This document shows, in pieces, positions 34,210-44,154 of a stretch of 64,000 bases of DNA (position 1 is its first letter; every line of letters starts with the position of its first letter). Source of the stretch: an uncultured Erythrobacter sp. GTDB taxonomy: Bacteria; Pseudomonadota; Alphaproteobacteria; Sphingomonadales; Sphingomonadaceae. The translations under genes and the position numbers were made by a program. Below the pieces are notes generated by a model, which saw only the letters and a list, made by a program, of their open reading frames with translations, was not told where the DNA came from and did not search any database. Location of the stretch: positions 992,001-1,056,000 of the forward strand of contig CANLPY010000001.1 of assembly GCA_947493165.1 (NCBI GenBank), given 5' to 3'.

Positions 34210-35270
34210 CCCCCGCTCCACTCAACCCATGCCCCGTGCGGATGCGCGTGGGCAAGGCACACTTCCTCTTCGCCATCCGGCCAATATCGCACGCGCAATT
34301 CGTGCCGGAAGGTCGCAGGGTCGGTTTCTAGCGATACCCAGGCCAGCGGTTTGTCTGCTGTCGCTAATGCGCCAGCCTCCTTCATCGCTCGTGTAATCGA
34401 GCCTTGCGTTTCGGCAGGCATATATTGCCACATGATCGAATGAAATATGACACGCGTTGTGCCCGTTTCTTGAGGTCGGGCCAGCTGTTCGCGGACAAAA
34501 TCACCAGCGTCCATCTGCACCAAATCCGGCGCGCGTTCTCCCGCCAGTTGGATCGCTGCATCAATCCGCTCCATCCGCTCTTGCGCGTCTGGCCAGACAT
34601 AGCTTTTAAGCCGCAAGGCCTTGTCCGCATCGCTCAGATCAATTGTGGCAACATCACAGCCGCGAACGGCGGTGATCTCAATATCAGCGGCGGGAGGAGA
34701 CACGCCGCGCCACTCAGGCACAATGCGCATGGGCGATGATACAGGGCCAGCCTGCGTCTCTCCCAACTGGTAAAAATACCGGTCCATCATAGTGTTGACG
34801 CCCGCACTTGCGCCGAGTTCAAACATATCGAACTTCGCAGGCACGCGGCCGGCCAGCCACAACAGCCCCGCCATAATGCTGGCAGAGCGCCCCGCCTCAT
34901 TTGTCTGCGGCGGACCGTCAAACCACGGGACAAGTGCCGCGTCATGCGCCTCCACCACCGAGCAAACCAGCGCGTCAACCTCCGCCTGATCAGTGATCTC
35001 ACCGCGATAAACAGGGGCCAGACGATCATCTGTCCCGCTGAGAAGCAGATAGTGCAAACCGCCCGCAATTCTCAGCGGCATGGCATCCTTCAATGTAAGG
35101 CCGGGCCAGTTCGTCATCCGCTTTGCGACCGCCGTATCGCCCTTCGCAGCAGCCTCCAACGCCCGGACAATGCGCGCGGTACAAGGCGCGCCATTTTGCG
35201 CCGCATGAGTCACCTGCCAATCGAGAGCAGCAGCAAAATCATCAAGCTCCATGATATCCGTGTCGCTCAT
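34206..35270 (-). CDS. DUF2332 family protein
   Basis: A 354-residue protein that follows the DUF2332 pattern: '[23 protein letters not shown]', '[24 protein letters not shown]', '[17 protein letters not shown]' and the MTase-like '[21 protein letters not shown]'. The middle resembles a SAM-dependent methyltransferase fold. Family function is undetermined. It is convergent with the hydrolase gene and divergent from hisG. Confidence 0.85.
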   Translation of the reverse strand: MSDTDIMELDDFAAALDWQVTHAAQNGAPCTARIVRALEAAAKGDTAVAKRMTNWPGLTLKDAMPLRIAGGLHYLLLSGTDDRLAPVYRGEITDQAEVDALVCSVVEAHDAALVPWFDGPPQTNEAGRSASIMAGLLWLAGRVPAKFDMFELGASAGVNTMMDRYFYQLGETQAGPVSSPMRIVPEWRGVSPPAADIEITAVRGCDVATIDLSDADKALRLKSYVWPDAQERMERIDAAIQLAGERAPDLVQMDAGDFVREQLARPQETGTTRVIFHSIMWQYMPAETQGSITRAMKEAGALATADKPLAWVSLETDPATFRHELRVRYWPDGEEEVCLAHAHPHGAWVEWSGG

Positions 35271-35381
35271 TCAGCCTATCTCCTGTCCTGTATTTGCCCG
35301 CAATGCGCCCCGCAAAAGCGCAAATCGGCTCAATCGTGCGTGTTGCCCTTTGCCGGTGCAATGCCTAAGTGCCGCCTCGCA

Positions 35382-36062
35382 ATGATTACTGACAATCCTG
35401 GCCAGCTCACCTTTGCTATTCCTAAAGGACGCATCCTTGACGAGGCGTTGCCTGTAATGGCGCGGGCGGGAGTTGAACCCGAGGCCGCGTTTCATGATAA
35501 GGCCAACCGCGCATTGAGCTTTGGCACAAACCGCGCAGATATGCGACTCATCCGGGTCCGCGCCTTTGACGTGGCGACCTTCGTTGCGCATGGCGCTGCA
35601 CAAGTTGGCATTGTCGGTTCAGACGTGATTGAAGAGTTCGATTACGCTGACCTTTACGCTCCGGTCGACTTGGACATTGGGCACTGCCGCTTATCAGTGG
35701 CGAAGCTAGCAGATGACCATGCGCCTCAAGGCAGCTCAAGCCATTTACGGGTCGCAACGAAATACCCCAGCCTCACTCGCCGCCATTTTGAACGCCAAGG
35801 CATTCAGGCCGAATGCGTCAAACTGAACGGCGCGATGGAACTTGCCCCGGTGCTGGGCCTTGCGCGCCAAATCGTTGATCTGGTTTCAACTGGGCGTACG
35901 CTTAAAGACAATGGCTTGGTCGAAACGTCGAAGATTATCGACATTTCCGCGCGCCTCATCGTCAACCGTGCGGCTTTGAAGAAAGACCCGCGCGTGGCTG
36001 ATCTCGTCAATGCTTTCCGCACTGAAATGCAGGCGCAAAAGGCGCGAGGAGAAGCGGCCTAG
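35382..36062 (+). CDS. hisG: ATP phosphoribosyltransferase catalytic subunit (short form HisG)
   Basis: A 226-residue short-form HisG starting [21 protein letters not shown]. It has '[12 protein letters not shown]' and the PRPP site '[16 protein letters not shown]'. The C-terminal regulatory domain of long HisG is absent, so a HisZ partner is expected; none is in the window. An ATG at 35361 would add 7 residues; the choice is uncertain, as neither has a strong ribosome site. hisD starts on the stop codon (GTG over TAG). Confidence 0.93.
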   Translation: MITDNPGQLTFAIPKGRILDEALPVMARAGVEPEAAFHDKANRALSFGTNRADMRLIRVRAFDVATFVAHGAAQVGIVGSDVIEEFDYADLYAPVDLDIGHCRLSVAKLADDHAPQGSSSHLRVATKYPSLTRRHFERQGIQAECVKLNGAMELAPVLGLARQIVDLVSTGRTLKDNGLVETSKIIDISARLIVNRAALKKDPRVADLVNAFRTEMQAQKARGEAA

Positions 36063-37354
36063 TGCAACAGCTTTCCACCAAAGATGCCGATTTTGAACGG
36101 AAATTTGCAAAAATCGTCGATGCCCGGCGCGAAAGCAGCGACAATGTCTCTGGTAAAGTCACAGACATCCTCGCCAAAGTAAAAGCGCAAGGCGACAAAG
36201 CTCTGGTTGAATTCAGCCAGCGCTTTGATGGTCACTCGCTGAGCACGGATGACGACTGGTCGATTTCTCCGCAACGCTGCGCAGAAGCATATGAGGCGCT
36301 CGATCCCAAATTGCGCGATGCGCTCGACCTCGCGGCGCGGCGAATTGAAGCCTATCACCGCGATCAAATCCCCGCGAACCGCGATTTCACTGATGATGAC
36401 GGTGTGCGTCAGGGTGCGCGGTGGAGCGCGGTTGATGCCGCAGGCCTTTATGTCCCGGGCGGACGTGCAGCTTACCCATCATCGCTATTGATGAACGCGA
36501 TCCCTGCAAAGGTTGCAGGCGTTGAGCGGATTGTGGTGGTCACCCCAACGCCCAAGGGCAATTCAAACCCGCTGGTTCTGGCCGCAGCTCACATCGCCGG
36601 CGTCAGCGAAATCTGGCGCGTCGGCGGAGCACAGGCGGTTGGCGCGCTCGCCTATGGCACAGAACGGATCAAGCCGGTTGATGTCATCACCGGCCCCGGC
36701 AACGCCTATGTCGCAGAGGCCAAACGTCAGCTTTACGGTGTCGTCGGGATCGATATGGTCGCTGGCCCAAGCGAAATACTGGTGATCGCCGACTGCGAAA
36801 ATGACCCCGATTGGATCGCTGCAGACTTGCTGAGCCAAGCCGAACACGATCCAACCTCTCAATCCATCTTGATCACCAATGATGCGACCTGCGCAGCGCA
36901 AGTGGCCGACCGGATCGACGTTCAGCTATCCCAATTGGCAACTGGCAAAACCGCAAAACAAAGCTGGGACGAGCACGGCGTAATCATCTTGGTTGAGGAT
37001 TTGGAGGCGCAGGCCCCTGCTCTCGCCAATCGATTGGCGGCTGAACACGTTGAACTGGCGGTCGCCGATCCTGAGGCATTTTTCAATAAGATCAAACACG
37101 CAGGCAGCGTCTTCCTTGGCCGGATGACGCCAGAAGCGGTAGGCGATTATGTCGCTGGCCCCAATCACGTCCTCCCAACCGGGCGGCGCGCGCGGTTTTC
37201 AAGCGGGCTATCCGTGCTCGATTTCATGAAACGCACCAGCTTTATCGCGTTGGATGATGATGCGTTCGCTGCCATTGGTCCGGCTGCGGCAACCCTCGCC
37301 CATGCAGAGGGCCTTCCCGCGCATGCCAAATCTGTGGAGCTTCGCCTCAAATGA
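36062..37354 (+). CDS. hisD: Histidinol dehydrogenase
   Basis: A 430-residue enzyme with a GTG start overlapping the hisG stop. 'AAGLYVPGGRAAYPSSLLMNAIPAKVAG' and the zinc/His site 'AGPSEILVIAD', 'SQAEHDPTSQSILIT' are HisD hallmarks, together with 'AGPNHVLPTGRRARF' near the end. It catalyses the last two oxidation steps of histidine synthesis. Operon with hisG and nusB. Confidence 0.97.
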   Translation: MQQLSTKDADFERKFAKIVDARRESSDNVSGKVTDILAKVKAQGDKALVEFSQRFDGHSLSTDDDWSISPQRCAEAYEALDPKLRDALDLAARRIEAYHRDQIPANRDFTDDDGVRQGARWSAVDAAGLYVPGGRAAYPSSLLMNAIPAKVAGVERIVVVTPTPKGNSNPLVLAAAHIAGVSEIWRVGGAQAVGALAYGTERIKPVDVITGPGNAYVAEAKRQLYGVVGIDMVAGPSEILVIADCENDPDWIAADLLSQAEHDPTSQSILITNDATCAAQVADRIDVQLSQLATGKTAKQSWDEHGVIILVEDLEAQAPALANRLAAEHVELAVADPEAFFNKIKHAGSVFLGRMTPEAVGDYVAGPNHVLPTGRRARFSSGLSVLDFMKRTSFIALDDDAFAAIGPAAATLAHAEGLPAHAKSVELRLK

Positions 37355-37803
37355 ACACGCCAGCCCGTTCGCAAGCGCGCTCAACCGCGCGGCTCGCCGC
37401 CGTTCAAGCGCTTTACCAGCAACAAATGGAAGGCACGCCAACGATCAAACTGCTCGACGAATTTCATCAGCACCGGCTGGGCAAGGTCATCGACGAGGAT
37501 GAGTTCGCCGCTGCTGAGGTTGAATTCTTCGATGATGTTGTGCGCGGAGTTGATGCGCGCCGCGATGAGATCGACGCACTGCTGCTAGCCAAGCTTGCGA
37601 ATGGCTGGACGATTGCGCGGCTCGACAAGACCATGCTGCAAGTGCTGCGCTCCGGGACATACGAATTACTCGCGAGAAATGATGTGCCAGCCGCAGCCGC
37701 GATCAATGAATATGTCGATGTCGCCAAAGCATTCTTCGATGATCGTGAGGCAAAATTCGTGAATGGCATTCTGGATGCGGTGGCGAAAGAAGTGCGGATC
37801 TAA
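37351..37803 (+). CDS. nusB: Transcription antitermination factor NusB
   Basis: A 150-residue all-helical protein, 'ARSTARLAAVQALYQQQMEG' at the start and 'LARNDVPAAAAINEYVDVAKAFFDD' with 'FVNGILDAVAKE' at the end. These are the NusB helix signatures that bind boxA RNA with NusE. Its ATG overlaps the hisD stop (ATGA). nusB after his genes and before thiL is common in Sphingomonadales. Confidence 0.94.
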   Translation: MNTPARSQARSTARLAAVQALYQQQMEGTPTIKLLDEFHQHRLGKVIDEDEFAAAEVEFFDDVVRGVDARRDEIDALLLAKLANGWTIARLDKTMLQVLRSGTYELLARNDVPAAAAINEYVDVAKAFFDDREAKFVNGILDAVAKEVRI

Positions 37804-37820
37804 CTAGCCCACCCCTGCAG

Positions 37821-37880
37821 CGTTATTCATGTTTTATTCATGATATTCGAGTTCTTTTACGTCAGTGTAAAAGTAGGAGG
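37821..37880 (+). promoter_or_regulatory. Direct and inverted repeats before the Sel1-like gene
   Basis: Two copies of TATTCATG lie 11 bases apart (about 37824-37842). Then CTTTTAC (37854-37860) and GTAAAAG (37867-37873) form a perfect 7-bp inverted repeat that ends two bases before the ribosome site AGGAGG (37875-37880). The hairpin could be an operator or could modulate access to the ribosome site. Confidence 0.45.
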
Positions 37881-37885
37881 TCAGC

Positions 37886-38371
37886 ATGAAAACCGTTCGC
37901 ACCCTTGGAATATTGATTGCTGCAGCAGGTGTATGCTTACCTATCAACGCAATTGCACAGAACAACTACAACAGCGGCAATACTCCTACGGTATTTGAAA
38001 GAACGCGTAGCCAAGACAGCGCCGCCTTTACTTTTGCTCCTGATCTTTATCGAAACCCTCCTAAAAGTCTCGTTCGACGATTGAAAAGCGATGTTGCTAG
38101 AGGCAAGACTGACGCGATGGTCACACTTGGCCTAATTAGGCTGCATGGCTGGGCTTTGACTAAAGAGGACCGGCTGGAAGGTTGGTCATTGCTACTTCAG
38201 GCCGCTAAAGGGGGTAATGCCAAAGCCAGCCTCATTCTGGGTGCTTCCTATTTGCGCGGGGAACACATCCGCAGCGATGCCTCCAAAGCAGAATATTGGC
38301 TTACACAAGCGATCGAAAGCAATGATCGACGTGTGAGACGCGATGCGCAAAAACTCATTGCGAGCATGTAG
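37886..38371 (+). CDS. Secreted Sel1-like repeat protein
   Basis: A 161-residue protein with a signal peptide (cleavage after AIA, residue ~24). Two Sel1-type repeats follow: 'DAMVTLGLIRLHGWALTKED' and 'AKASLILGASYLRGEHIRSD' then A-x-x-W-L-x-x-A. Such proteins bind partners in the periplasm. It has a perfect Shine-Dalgarno, and its composition is less GC-rich than its neighbours. It sits between nusB and thiL, which are usually adjacent in related genomes, so it may be an insertion. Confidence 0.78.
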   Translation: MKTVRTLGILIAAAGVCLPINAIAQNNYNSGNTPTVFERTRSQDSAAFTFAPDLYRNPPKSLVRRLKSDVARGKTDAMVTLGLIRLHGWALTKEDRLEGWSLLLQAAKGGNAKASLILGASYLRGEHIRSDASKAEYWLTQAIESNDRRVRRDAQKLIASM

Positions 38372-38453
38372 CTGAAACGTCTTTTCCTCGGCTAGCGCCA
38401 CCCCATCACATAATTCTCTTGGCCACCCCGAAGCCGCGCGGTAGCAAGGACCA

Positions 38454-39422
38454 GTGAACGAAGCCGACTTCATCGCTGCCTTGCGCAATTTCCCTCTCCA
38501 TCCCGGAGCTCGCGGGCTAAACGATGATTGCGCGGTGATTGAAGTTGGCGGCGAAACCCTGATCCTGACCTATGATTCAATGGCCGAAGGCACGCATTGG
38601 CTGCCGGGCCAAGACATGGCCGATGTCGCGTGGAAGTTGGTCGCGAGCAATCTGTCTGATTTGGCGAGCAAAGGGGCAGAGCCGGTCGGTGTGCTTCTCG
38701 GCCATACACTTGACGGAGACGAAGACCGGTTCCTTGCTGGCCTGCAGGAAGTCCTAAATGAATACAGCGTGCCGCTGCTAGGCGGAGATACGATTTGCGC
38801 CAAGGGCCCGCGCACCTTGGGGCTTACGGCGATTGGGCGCGCCACGCACACGCCTGTCCCTGCACGGTCAGGCGCAAAGGTTGGCGATGGCGTTTTCGTT
38901 TGCGGTGTAATCGGCGATGCCATGGCGGGCTTTCACGAGCTTACGAAGGCGAACAGGGCGCGCGAATTGGGCCTTGAGCCCGAGGATGCAGACAAAGCCA
39001 GCCCCTATTTCGCCGCAAAGTTCCTGCGCCCAACACCGCTCATCAAAGAGGGGCAAGCTTTGGCTCGCCATGTAAACGCAATGATGGATGTGTCAGATGG
39101 ATTGTTCCTTGATGCAAGCAGAATGGCGAAGACAAGCGAAGTTACGTTTAGCCTAGAGCTGGATGCGGTGCCTCATTCTAGCAAGTTCAAAGACTATGCC
39201 TCGGATGGGAACCAGCTGGATAAGAGCACCAAGGGTTGGCCCTGCCGACTGGCAGCATGTTCTTGGGGTGACGATTATGCGTTGCTCTTTACTGCCCCTG
39301 CCAAGGCTCAACTTCCAATTGAGTGCGCAAAGATTGGCGAGGTGCTCGCGCAAACTGAACACCCCCTTCTTGTCGATGGCAAAGCAATCGCCTCGGATGA
39401 GCTTGGCTACCAGCACGGCTGA
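38454..39422 (+). CDS. thiL: Thiamine-monophosphate kinase
   Basis: A 322-residue protein with a GTG start. It has 'LNDDCAVIEVGGETLILTYDSMAEGTHW' (Mg/ATP-binding Asp pair), 'NLSDLASKGAEPVGVLL' and 'LLGGDTICAKG', all ThiL motifs; a further 'MMDVSDGLFLDASRMA' follows. It phosphorylates thiamine phosphate to the diphosphate. It precedes hppA by 164 bases with no terminator seen. Confidence 0.94.
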   Translation: MNEADFIAALRNFPLHPGARGLNDDCAVIEVGGETLILTYDSMAEGTHWLPGQDMADVAWKLVASNLSDLASKGAEPVGVLLGHTLDGDEDRFLAGLQEVLNEYSVPLLGGDTICAKGPRTLGLTAIGRATHTPVPARSGAKVGDGVFVCGVIGDAMAGFHELTKANRARELGLEPEDADKASPYFAAKFLRPTPLIKEGQALARHVNAMMDVSDGLFLDASRMAKTSEVTFSLELDAVPHSSKFKDYASDGNQLDKSTKGWPCRLAACSWGDDYALLFTAPAKAQLPIECAKIGEVLAQTEHPLLVDGKAIASDELGYQHG

Positions 39423-39586
39423 TACCGGTATCCAGCACCCCAACAGCCGAATAACCGCAGAAATCACACAGGTTGCGCCGTTTCTGCCCTTGTCACCTTG
39501 CACCAACCGCGATAGCCACTCGCCCCTAGCCGCTCCCGTGTCAAAGAGGAGCGGATCTTCCACGCATTCAAGAGGGGATTATTTCC

Positions 39587-41689
39587 GTGGATCTTATTCT
39601 GATTTCAATCGGGCTGGGACTGCTTGCCATTATTTATGGCATTGTCACCAGCCGCCAAGTTATCGGCGCAGACGCCGGTAATGAGAAAATGCAAGAGATT
39701 GCGGGCGCGATTAAAGAAGGCGCTCAGGCCTATCTCAACCGTCAATATGCGACCATCGGCATGGTCGGTGTGGTCGTAGCCATTCTGGTTGGCGTACTTC
39801 TGGGAGTGATCCCGGCGGTAGGCTTTGTGATCGGCGCCGTCCTTTCTGGCATTGCGGGCTATATCGGGATGAACATCTCTGTTCGCTCTAATGTCCGCAC
39901 CGCTGCTGCGGCAATGAAGGGACTGCAAGAAGGCCTGACACTGGCGTTCCGCGCTGGCGCAATCACCGGCATGCTGGTGGCTGGCCTCGCTCTGCTTGCC
40001 ATCGCAGTGTTCTTCTATGTCTTGGTCGACACAATGGGTCTTGAACCAAACAGCCGCGCGGTCATTGATGGTCTCGTCGGCCTAGCGTTCGGCGCATCAT
40101 TGATTTCGATCTTTGCGCGATTGGGCGGCGGTATCTTTACCAAAGCTGCTGATGTTGGCGCCGATTTGGTGGGTAAGGTTGAAGCAGGCATCCCAGAGGA
40201 TGACCCCCGCAACCCGGCGACTATTGCCGATAACGTAGGTGACAATGTGGGCGACTGTGCTGGCATGGCTGCTGACTTGTTCGAAACCTATGTTGTTACC
40301 GTTGGTGCGACCATGGTTCTGACCGCGCTGTTGCTGACTTCGGTTGGCGATCTGCTGCTCCCACTGATGGCGCTTCCATTGCTGATCGGCGGTGCTTGCA
40401 TCGTAACATCGATCATCGGCACATATTTCGTGCGCCTTGGTGGCGGCACGAATGTCATGGGCGCGATGTACAAGGGCTTCCTTGTCACTGCCGTTCTGTC
40501 GATCCCGCTGATTTACCTCGTCACGCAATATGCGCTGGGCGATATGAACACCGTGATCAACGCTGGCCTTGGCATGGTTGAATTTACCGGCATGGACTTG
40601 TTCCTGTGCGCGGTGATTGGCCTGGTGCTGACCTTCATCATTATCTGGATCACTGAATACTACACCGGCACGAATTTCCGTCCGGTGCGGTCTATCGCCA
40701 AGGCATCAGAGACAGGCCACGGCACTAACGTGATCCAAGGCCTGGCAATCAGCCTTGAATCAACCGCACTGCCTACAATCGCGATTATCGCGGCTATCAT
40801 CGGTGCATACCAGCTCGCTGGCCTGATCGGATTGGCTTACGGTGCAACTGCAATGCTGGCGCTTGCCGGCATGGTTGTCGCACTCGACGCGTACGGTCCG
40901 GTTACCGATAACGCTGGCGGCATTGCCGAAATGGCTGGCCTTGATGAAAGCGTTCGTGAGAAAACCGACTTGCTCGATGCGGTTGGCAACACCACGAAAG
41001 CCGTCACCAAGGGTTATGCCATTGGTTCTGCCGGTCTCGCAGCTCTGGTGCTGTTTTCGGCTTACACGGCTGACCTTCGGGAATACTTCCCATCAGCCAA
41101 TGTCGATTTCAGCCTTGAAAATCCATATGTGATCGTCGGGCTGCTGCTTGGCGCGCTGCTGCCGTATCTGTTCGGCGCAATGGGCATGACCGCTGTTGGC
41201 CGCGCTGCGGGCGATGTGGTGACAGACGTGCGTGAACAGTTCGCGGGCGATCCGGGGATTATGGCCGGCACCAGCCGTCCAGATTATGCTCGTACGGTTG
41301 ACCTTGTGACCAAGGCCGCGATCAAGGAAATGATCATCCCGTCACTGCTTCCAGTGCTGGCACCGATCGTTACCTATTTCGTGATCTACTACCTTGCAGG
41401 CCAAGACAACGCCTTCGCGGCGCTGGGTGCACTGCTGCTCGGCGTGATCGTGGGCGGTCTGTTCGTCGCACTTTCCATGACCGCTGGCGGCGGCGCATGG
41501 GACAATGCGAAGAAGTACATCGAAGATGGCAATCACGGCGGCAAGGGCTCAGAAGCTCACAAAGCTGCAGTGACAGGCGACACAGTTGGCGATCCTTACA
41601 AGGACACCGCTGGTCCGGCCGTGAACCCGATGATCAAGATCACCAACATCGTGGCCCTGCTGCTGCTTGCTGCGCTTGCTGGTCATTGA
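39587..41689 (+). CDS. hppA: Membrane-bound proton-translocating pyrophosphatase
   Basis: A 700-residue protein with about 16 membrane helices and a GTG start after AGAGGGG. The PPi-binding segment '[20 protein letters not shown]' with [19 protein letters not shown] is typical. Position 471 is Lys in [10 protein letters not shown], with Thr three residues later (position 474). In characterised enzymes the Lys form is K+-independent and proton-pumping. The enzyme couples PPi hydrolysis to H+ export across the inner membrane. A terminator follows. Confidence 0.96.
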   Translation: MDLILISIGLGLLAIIYGIVTSRQVIGADAGNEKMQEIAGAIKEGAQAYLNRQYATIGMVGVVVAILVGVLLGVIPAVGFVIGAVLSGIAGYIGMNISVRSNVRTAAAAMKGLQEGLTLAFRAGAITGMLVAGLALLAIAVFFYVLVDTMGLEPNSRAVIDGLVGLAFGASLISIFARLGGGIFTKAADVGADLVGKVEAGIPEDDPRNPATIADNVGDNVGDCAGMAADLFETYVVTVGATMVLTALLLTSVGDLLLPLMALPLLIGGACIVTSIIGTYFVRLGGGTNVMGAMYKGFLVTAVLSIPLIYLVTQYALGDMNTVINAGLGMVEFTGMDLFLCAVIGLVLTFIIIWITEYYTGTNFRPVRSIAKASETGHGTNVIQGLAISLESTALPTIAIIAAIIGAYQLAGLIGLAYGATAMLALAGMVVALDAYGPVTDNAGGIAEMAGLDESVREKTDLLDAVGNTTKAVTKGYAIGSAGLAALVLFSAYTADLREYFPSANVDFSLENPYVIVGLLLGALLPYLFGAMGMTAVGRAAGDVVTDVREQFAGDPGIMAGTSRPDYARTVDLVTKAAIKEMIIPSLLPVLAPIVTYFVIYYLAGQDNAFAALGALLLGVIVGGLFVALSMTAGGGAWDNAKKYIEDGNHGGKGSEAHKAAVTGDTVGDPYKDTAGPAVNPMIKITNIVALLLLAALAGH

Positions 41690-41732
41690 TGATCTGACCT
41701 TCACCTGCGCTTAATGCCGGTTTAGCTATCAC

Positions 41733-41766
41733 AACCCCGCTAGGCCAAGGCTCGGCGGGGTTTTGT
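41733..41766 (+). terminator. Terminator after hppA
   Basis: AACCCCGC (41733-41740) pairs with GCGGGGTT (41755-41762), followed by TTTTGTTT. A second small stem (GGCC-AA-GGC) lies in the loop. It lies about 44 bases after the hppA stop. Confidence 0.85.
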
Positions 41767-41860
41767 TTGCGCAACGAAAAATCCCACAAAAGCAACGCTG
41801 AGTTGATTTTTGCGAGATGTTCTGCATACCTTGCCCATCAGGAGGGAAGCGGAGTGGGAT

Positions 41861-41920
41861 ATGCTCGGCTTTGTCGCACTAATTCGATGGCCAGCCATCA
41901 AACAAAACGGGACTGTATAA
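41861..41920 (+). CDS. Upstream ORF coupled to the S9 peptidase (19 aa)
   Basis: ATG at 41861 is preceded by GGAGTGGGAT, with a further GGAGGG 16 bases upstream. The product is MLGFVALIRWPAIKQNGTV. The TAA overlaps the peptidase ATG (TAATG). This repeats the layout seen at pyrE. Short length leaves coding status open. Confidence 0.4.
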   Translation: MLGFVALIRWPAIKQNGTV

Positions 41921-43983
41921 TGAAATTGAAGACTTCCGTCCTTCGCGGGGTGAGCGCTTGTACGCTCGGAATAGCGGTGTTGGGATCAGGCGCTGTGAGC
42001 GCGCCTGCCATGGCGCAAGACGCCGCACCACAAGTGCAACAAACAGCAGAAATGCGTATTCCAGCGGGCGAATTCGTCAAAGCGCCAAATATGAGAAATA
42101 TTCGGATTTCGCCTGACGGCAAACGTCTTGCTTATGAAGCAGGCCGCGGTGGCCGTTCTCTGCTGGTCACCCTCAATCTTGAGACCATGCAAGAAAAAGC
42201 GATTCTCGCCGCTGAAGAAGCGCGCGAGGGCGGCGAGCGCACGATGCGCGGTTTTCGCTGGATCGGGAACAACCACATTGTAATCACGACAATCAACCGT
42301 GAAGACATGGGCGGTTCGCTTGGCGACTTCCGCCGCTTGGTGGCTTATGATGTGAATTCAGGCGAGTTGGTTCAACAAGCATGGCGTAATGCCGGGGCCG
42401 ATGCTGGCACTATCCTTCACATCGACCACGATGAAGGCAAATATCTTTTGCAACGCGACGCGGTCTCGGAGAATTTGGAACGCTTGGGTTTTCCTGAGGT
42501 TATTGAAGTCGATGTCAGCACCGGCAAATTCAAAATGGTGCAACGCACCAACCCGGTTGTGCGCGGTTGGGCGGTTGACAGCAAAGGTCAAGTTCGCGCT
42601 GGATTCAATCGGGACCGCGACAGCGGCAAAGTTCGGATGCTGTTCAAGCCTGAGGGCGAGCGCAATCTGAAAACGGTTTACAATGAAGCTGATGCGACAT
42701 TCACGGAATCGTTGCCAGCTCCTTCAATGTTCATTCCAGGCACCAATTATGCCTATGCCGTTTCGAATCACGAAGGGCACGATGCAGTCTACAAGATCGA
42801 CATGACGACGATGAAGCCTGTTGAAACTGTTTTCGAAACCGAAGGGTTCGACGTTCAGGGTTTGGTACTGAATGACGACGCATCCAAGGTGCTTGGGTAC
42901 GGAACATTCGATGGCACGATGCGTGTAGAATATATCGACCCCGACTTGAAAACGATAAATGCGCTGCTTGAAGAGGTTTTTGGCAAGGATGAGGTGCGTA
43001 TTTTCGATTACACGCCAGATATGTCGAAAGTTATTTTGAGCGGCGGCGGTGTTACTCGCTCGCCGGGCTTTTATTTGTTCGACACGCGCACAGGTTCAAT
43101 GCAGCTTTTGAACTGGCGCAGCACATCTCTAAAAGATGCGCCGTTGAACCCGGTGAAGGCGGAATGGTACACTGCAAGCGATGGCACTAAGATTCAGGCA
43201 ATCGTGACCTATCCGCGTCACCGCATGGGTCAGAAAAACCTGCCGGTTGTCGTCATGCCCCATGGCGGACCATTCGGTGTGCTTTCAGCAACCAACCAGT
43301 TGGAGCCGTGGAACCAGCCGCTGGCAGAGCAAGGCTACGTCGTGATCCAGCCAAACTATCGCGGTTCTGGTGGATACGGCAAAGAGTTTGTCAAAATGGG
43401 CCGCGAGCCGGGCGGTTACGGCAAGCGGATGCAAGATGATCTCAACGATATTCTGACCTATTACGGCCAAAAGGGCGTGATCGATCCAGAGCGCGCCTGT
43501 GTCATGGGTTGGTCTTATGGTGGCTATGCGGCTGCTCGCGGCGCTCAGCGTGATCCAGAAGTCTGGAAGTGTGCTATTGCTGGCGCAGGGGTCTATGACA
43601 TGCCCCTCATGAACAAGTGGGATGCCAAGAATCTTGGGCGCTTCAGCAGAGGCTTTCAGGCAACTTCGGAAGATCCCGAAGGCATATCACCAGCGCTCAA
43701 CACCGATGGTAAATGGGCACCAATCTTGATTGTTGCGGCTGAGCGCGATGCGCGTATCCCAATGGAGCAGGCTGAAACGCTGGTGAGCAACCTGAGAAGG
43801 TCGGGCAAGCAAGCAGGCCGCGATTACAAATACATCGTTCAGGAACAAGGAACACATAACCTGCCGTATGACGATGTGCACATGCAGTGGATCAACGAAG
43901 CCCATGCATGGTTGGAGCGTTTTAACCCGGCCTATCTCCCGGACGATGGCGATACACCACCTCGGATGATAACCTTCAACTAG
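41920..43983 (+). CDS. Secreted S9 family peptidase (prolyl oligopeptidase fold)
   Basis: A 687-residue protein with a signal peptide ending near AMA-QD (residue 32), then a beta-propeller region (~40-420) and a catalytic domain. The nucleophile Ser532 is in MGWSYGGYAAAR; the Asp is in AAERDARIP and the His in QGTHNLPYD. It is probably a periplasmic dipeptidyl-type enzyme. The ATG at 41920 starts the signal peptide; the upstream in-frame stretch has no such property. A strong terminator follows the gene. Confidence 0.92.
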   Translation: MKLKTSVLRGVSACTLGIAVLGSGAVSAPAMAQDAAPQVQQTAEMRIPAGEFVKAPNMRNIRISPDGKRLAYEAGRGGRSLLVTLNLETMQEKAILAAEEAREGGERTMRGFRWIGNNHIVITTINREDMGGSLGDFRRLVAYDVNSGELVQQAWRNAGADAGTILHIDHDEGKYLLQRDAVSENLERLGFPEVIEVDVSTGKFKMVQRTNPVVRGWAVDSKGQVRAGFNRDRDSGKVRMLFKPEGERNLKTVYNEADATFTESLPAPSMFIPGTNYAYAVSNHEGHDAVYKIDMTTMKPVETVFETEGFDVQGLVLNDDASKVLGYGTFDGTMRVEYIDPDLKTINALLEEVFGKDEVRIFDYTPDMSKVILSGGGVTRSPGFYLFDTRTGSMQLLNWRSTSLKDAPLNPVKAEWYTASDGTKIQAIVTYPRHRMGQKNLPVVVMPHGGPFGVLSATNQLEPWNQPLAEQGYVVIQPNYRGSGGYGKEFVKMGREPGGYGKRMQDDLNDILTYYGQKGVIDPERACVMGWSYGGYAAARGAQRDPEVWKCAIAGAGVYDMPLMNKWDAKNLGRFSRGFQATSEDPEGISPALNTDGKWAPILIVAAERDARIPMEQAETLVSNLRRSGKQAGRDYKYIVQEQGTHNLPYDDVHMQWINEAHAWLERFNPAYLPDDGDTPPRMITFN

Positions 43984-43999
43984 GCTTTACGCCAAAACG

Positions 44000-44037
44000 A
44001 AAAATGGCGGTGCCTGTCAGCAGGTGCCGCCATTTTT
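44000..44037 (+). terminator. Strong terminator after the S9 peptidase
   Basis: AAAAATGGCGGTGCCTG and CAGGTGCCGCCATTTTT pair over 17 positions (two G-U) around a TCAG loop, with a T-run included. It is symmetric enough to act in both directions. It lies 17 bases after the stop codon. Confidence 0.92.
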
Positions 44038-44154
44038 GTATCGGCAATCGCTTGATCCGCGCCAGCGCTGCTCCAGATCACAACCATTCCTTAACGCCAA
44101 TCTGCTTTAACCTAACCCCGCGCGCGATATTGCGCGCCGAAACAAGGTTAACGC

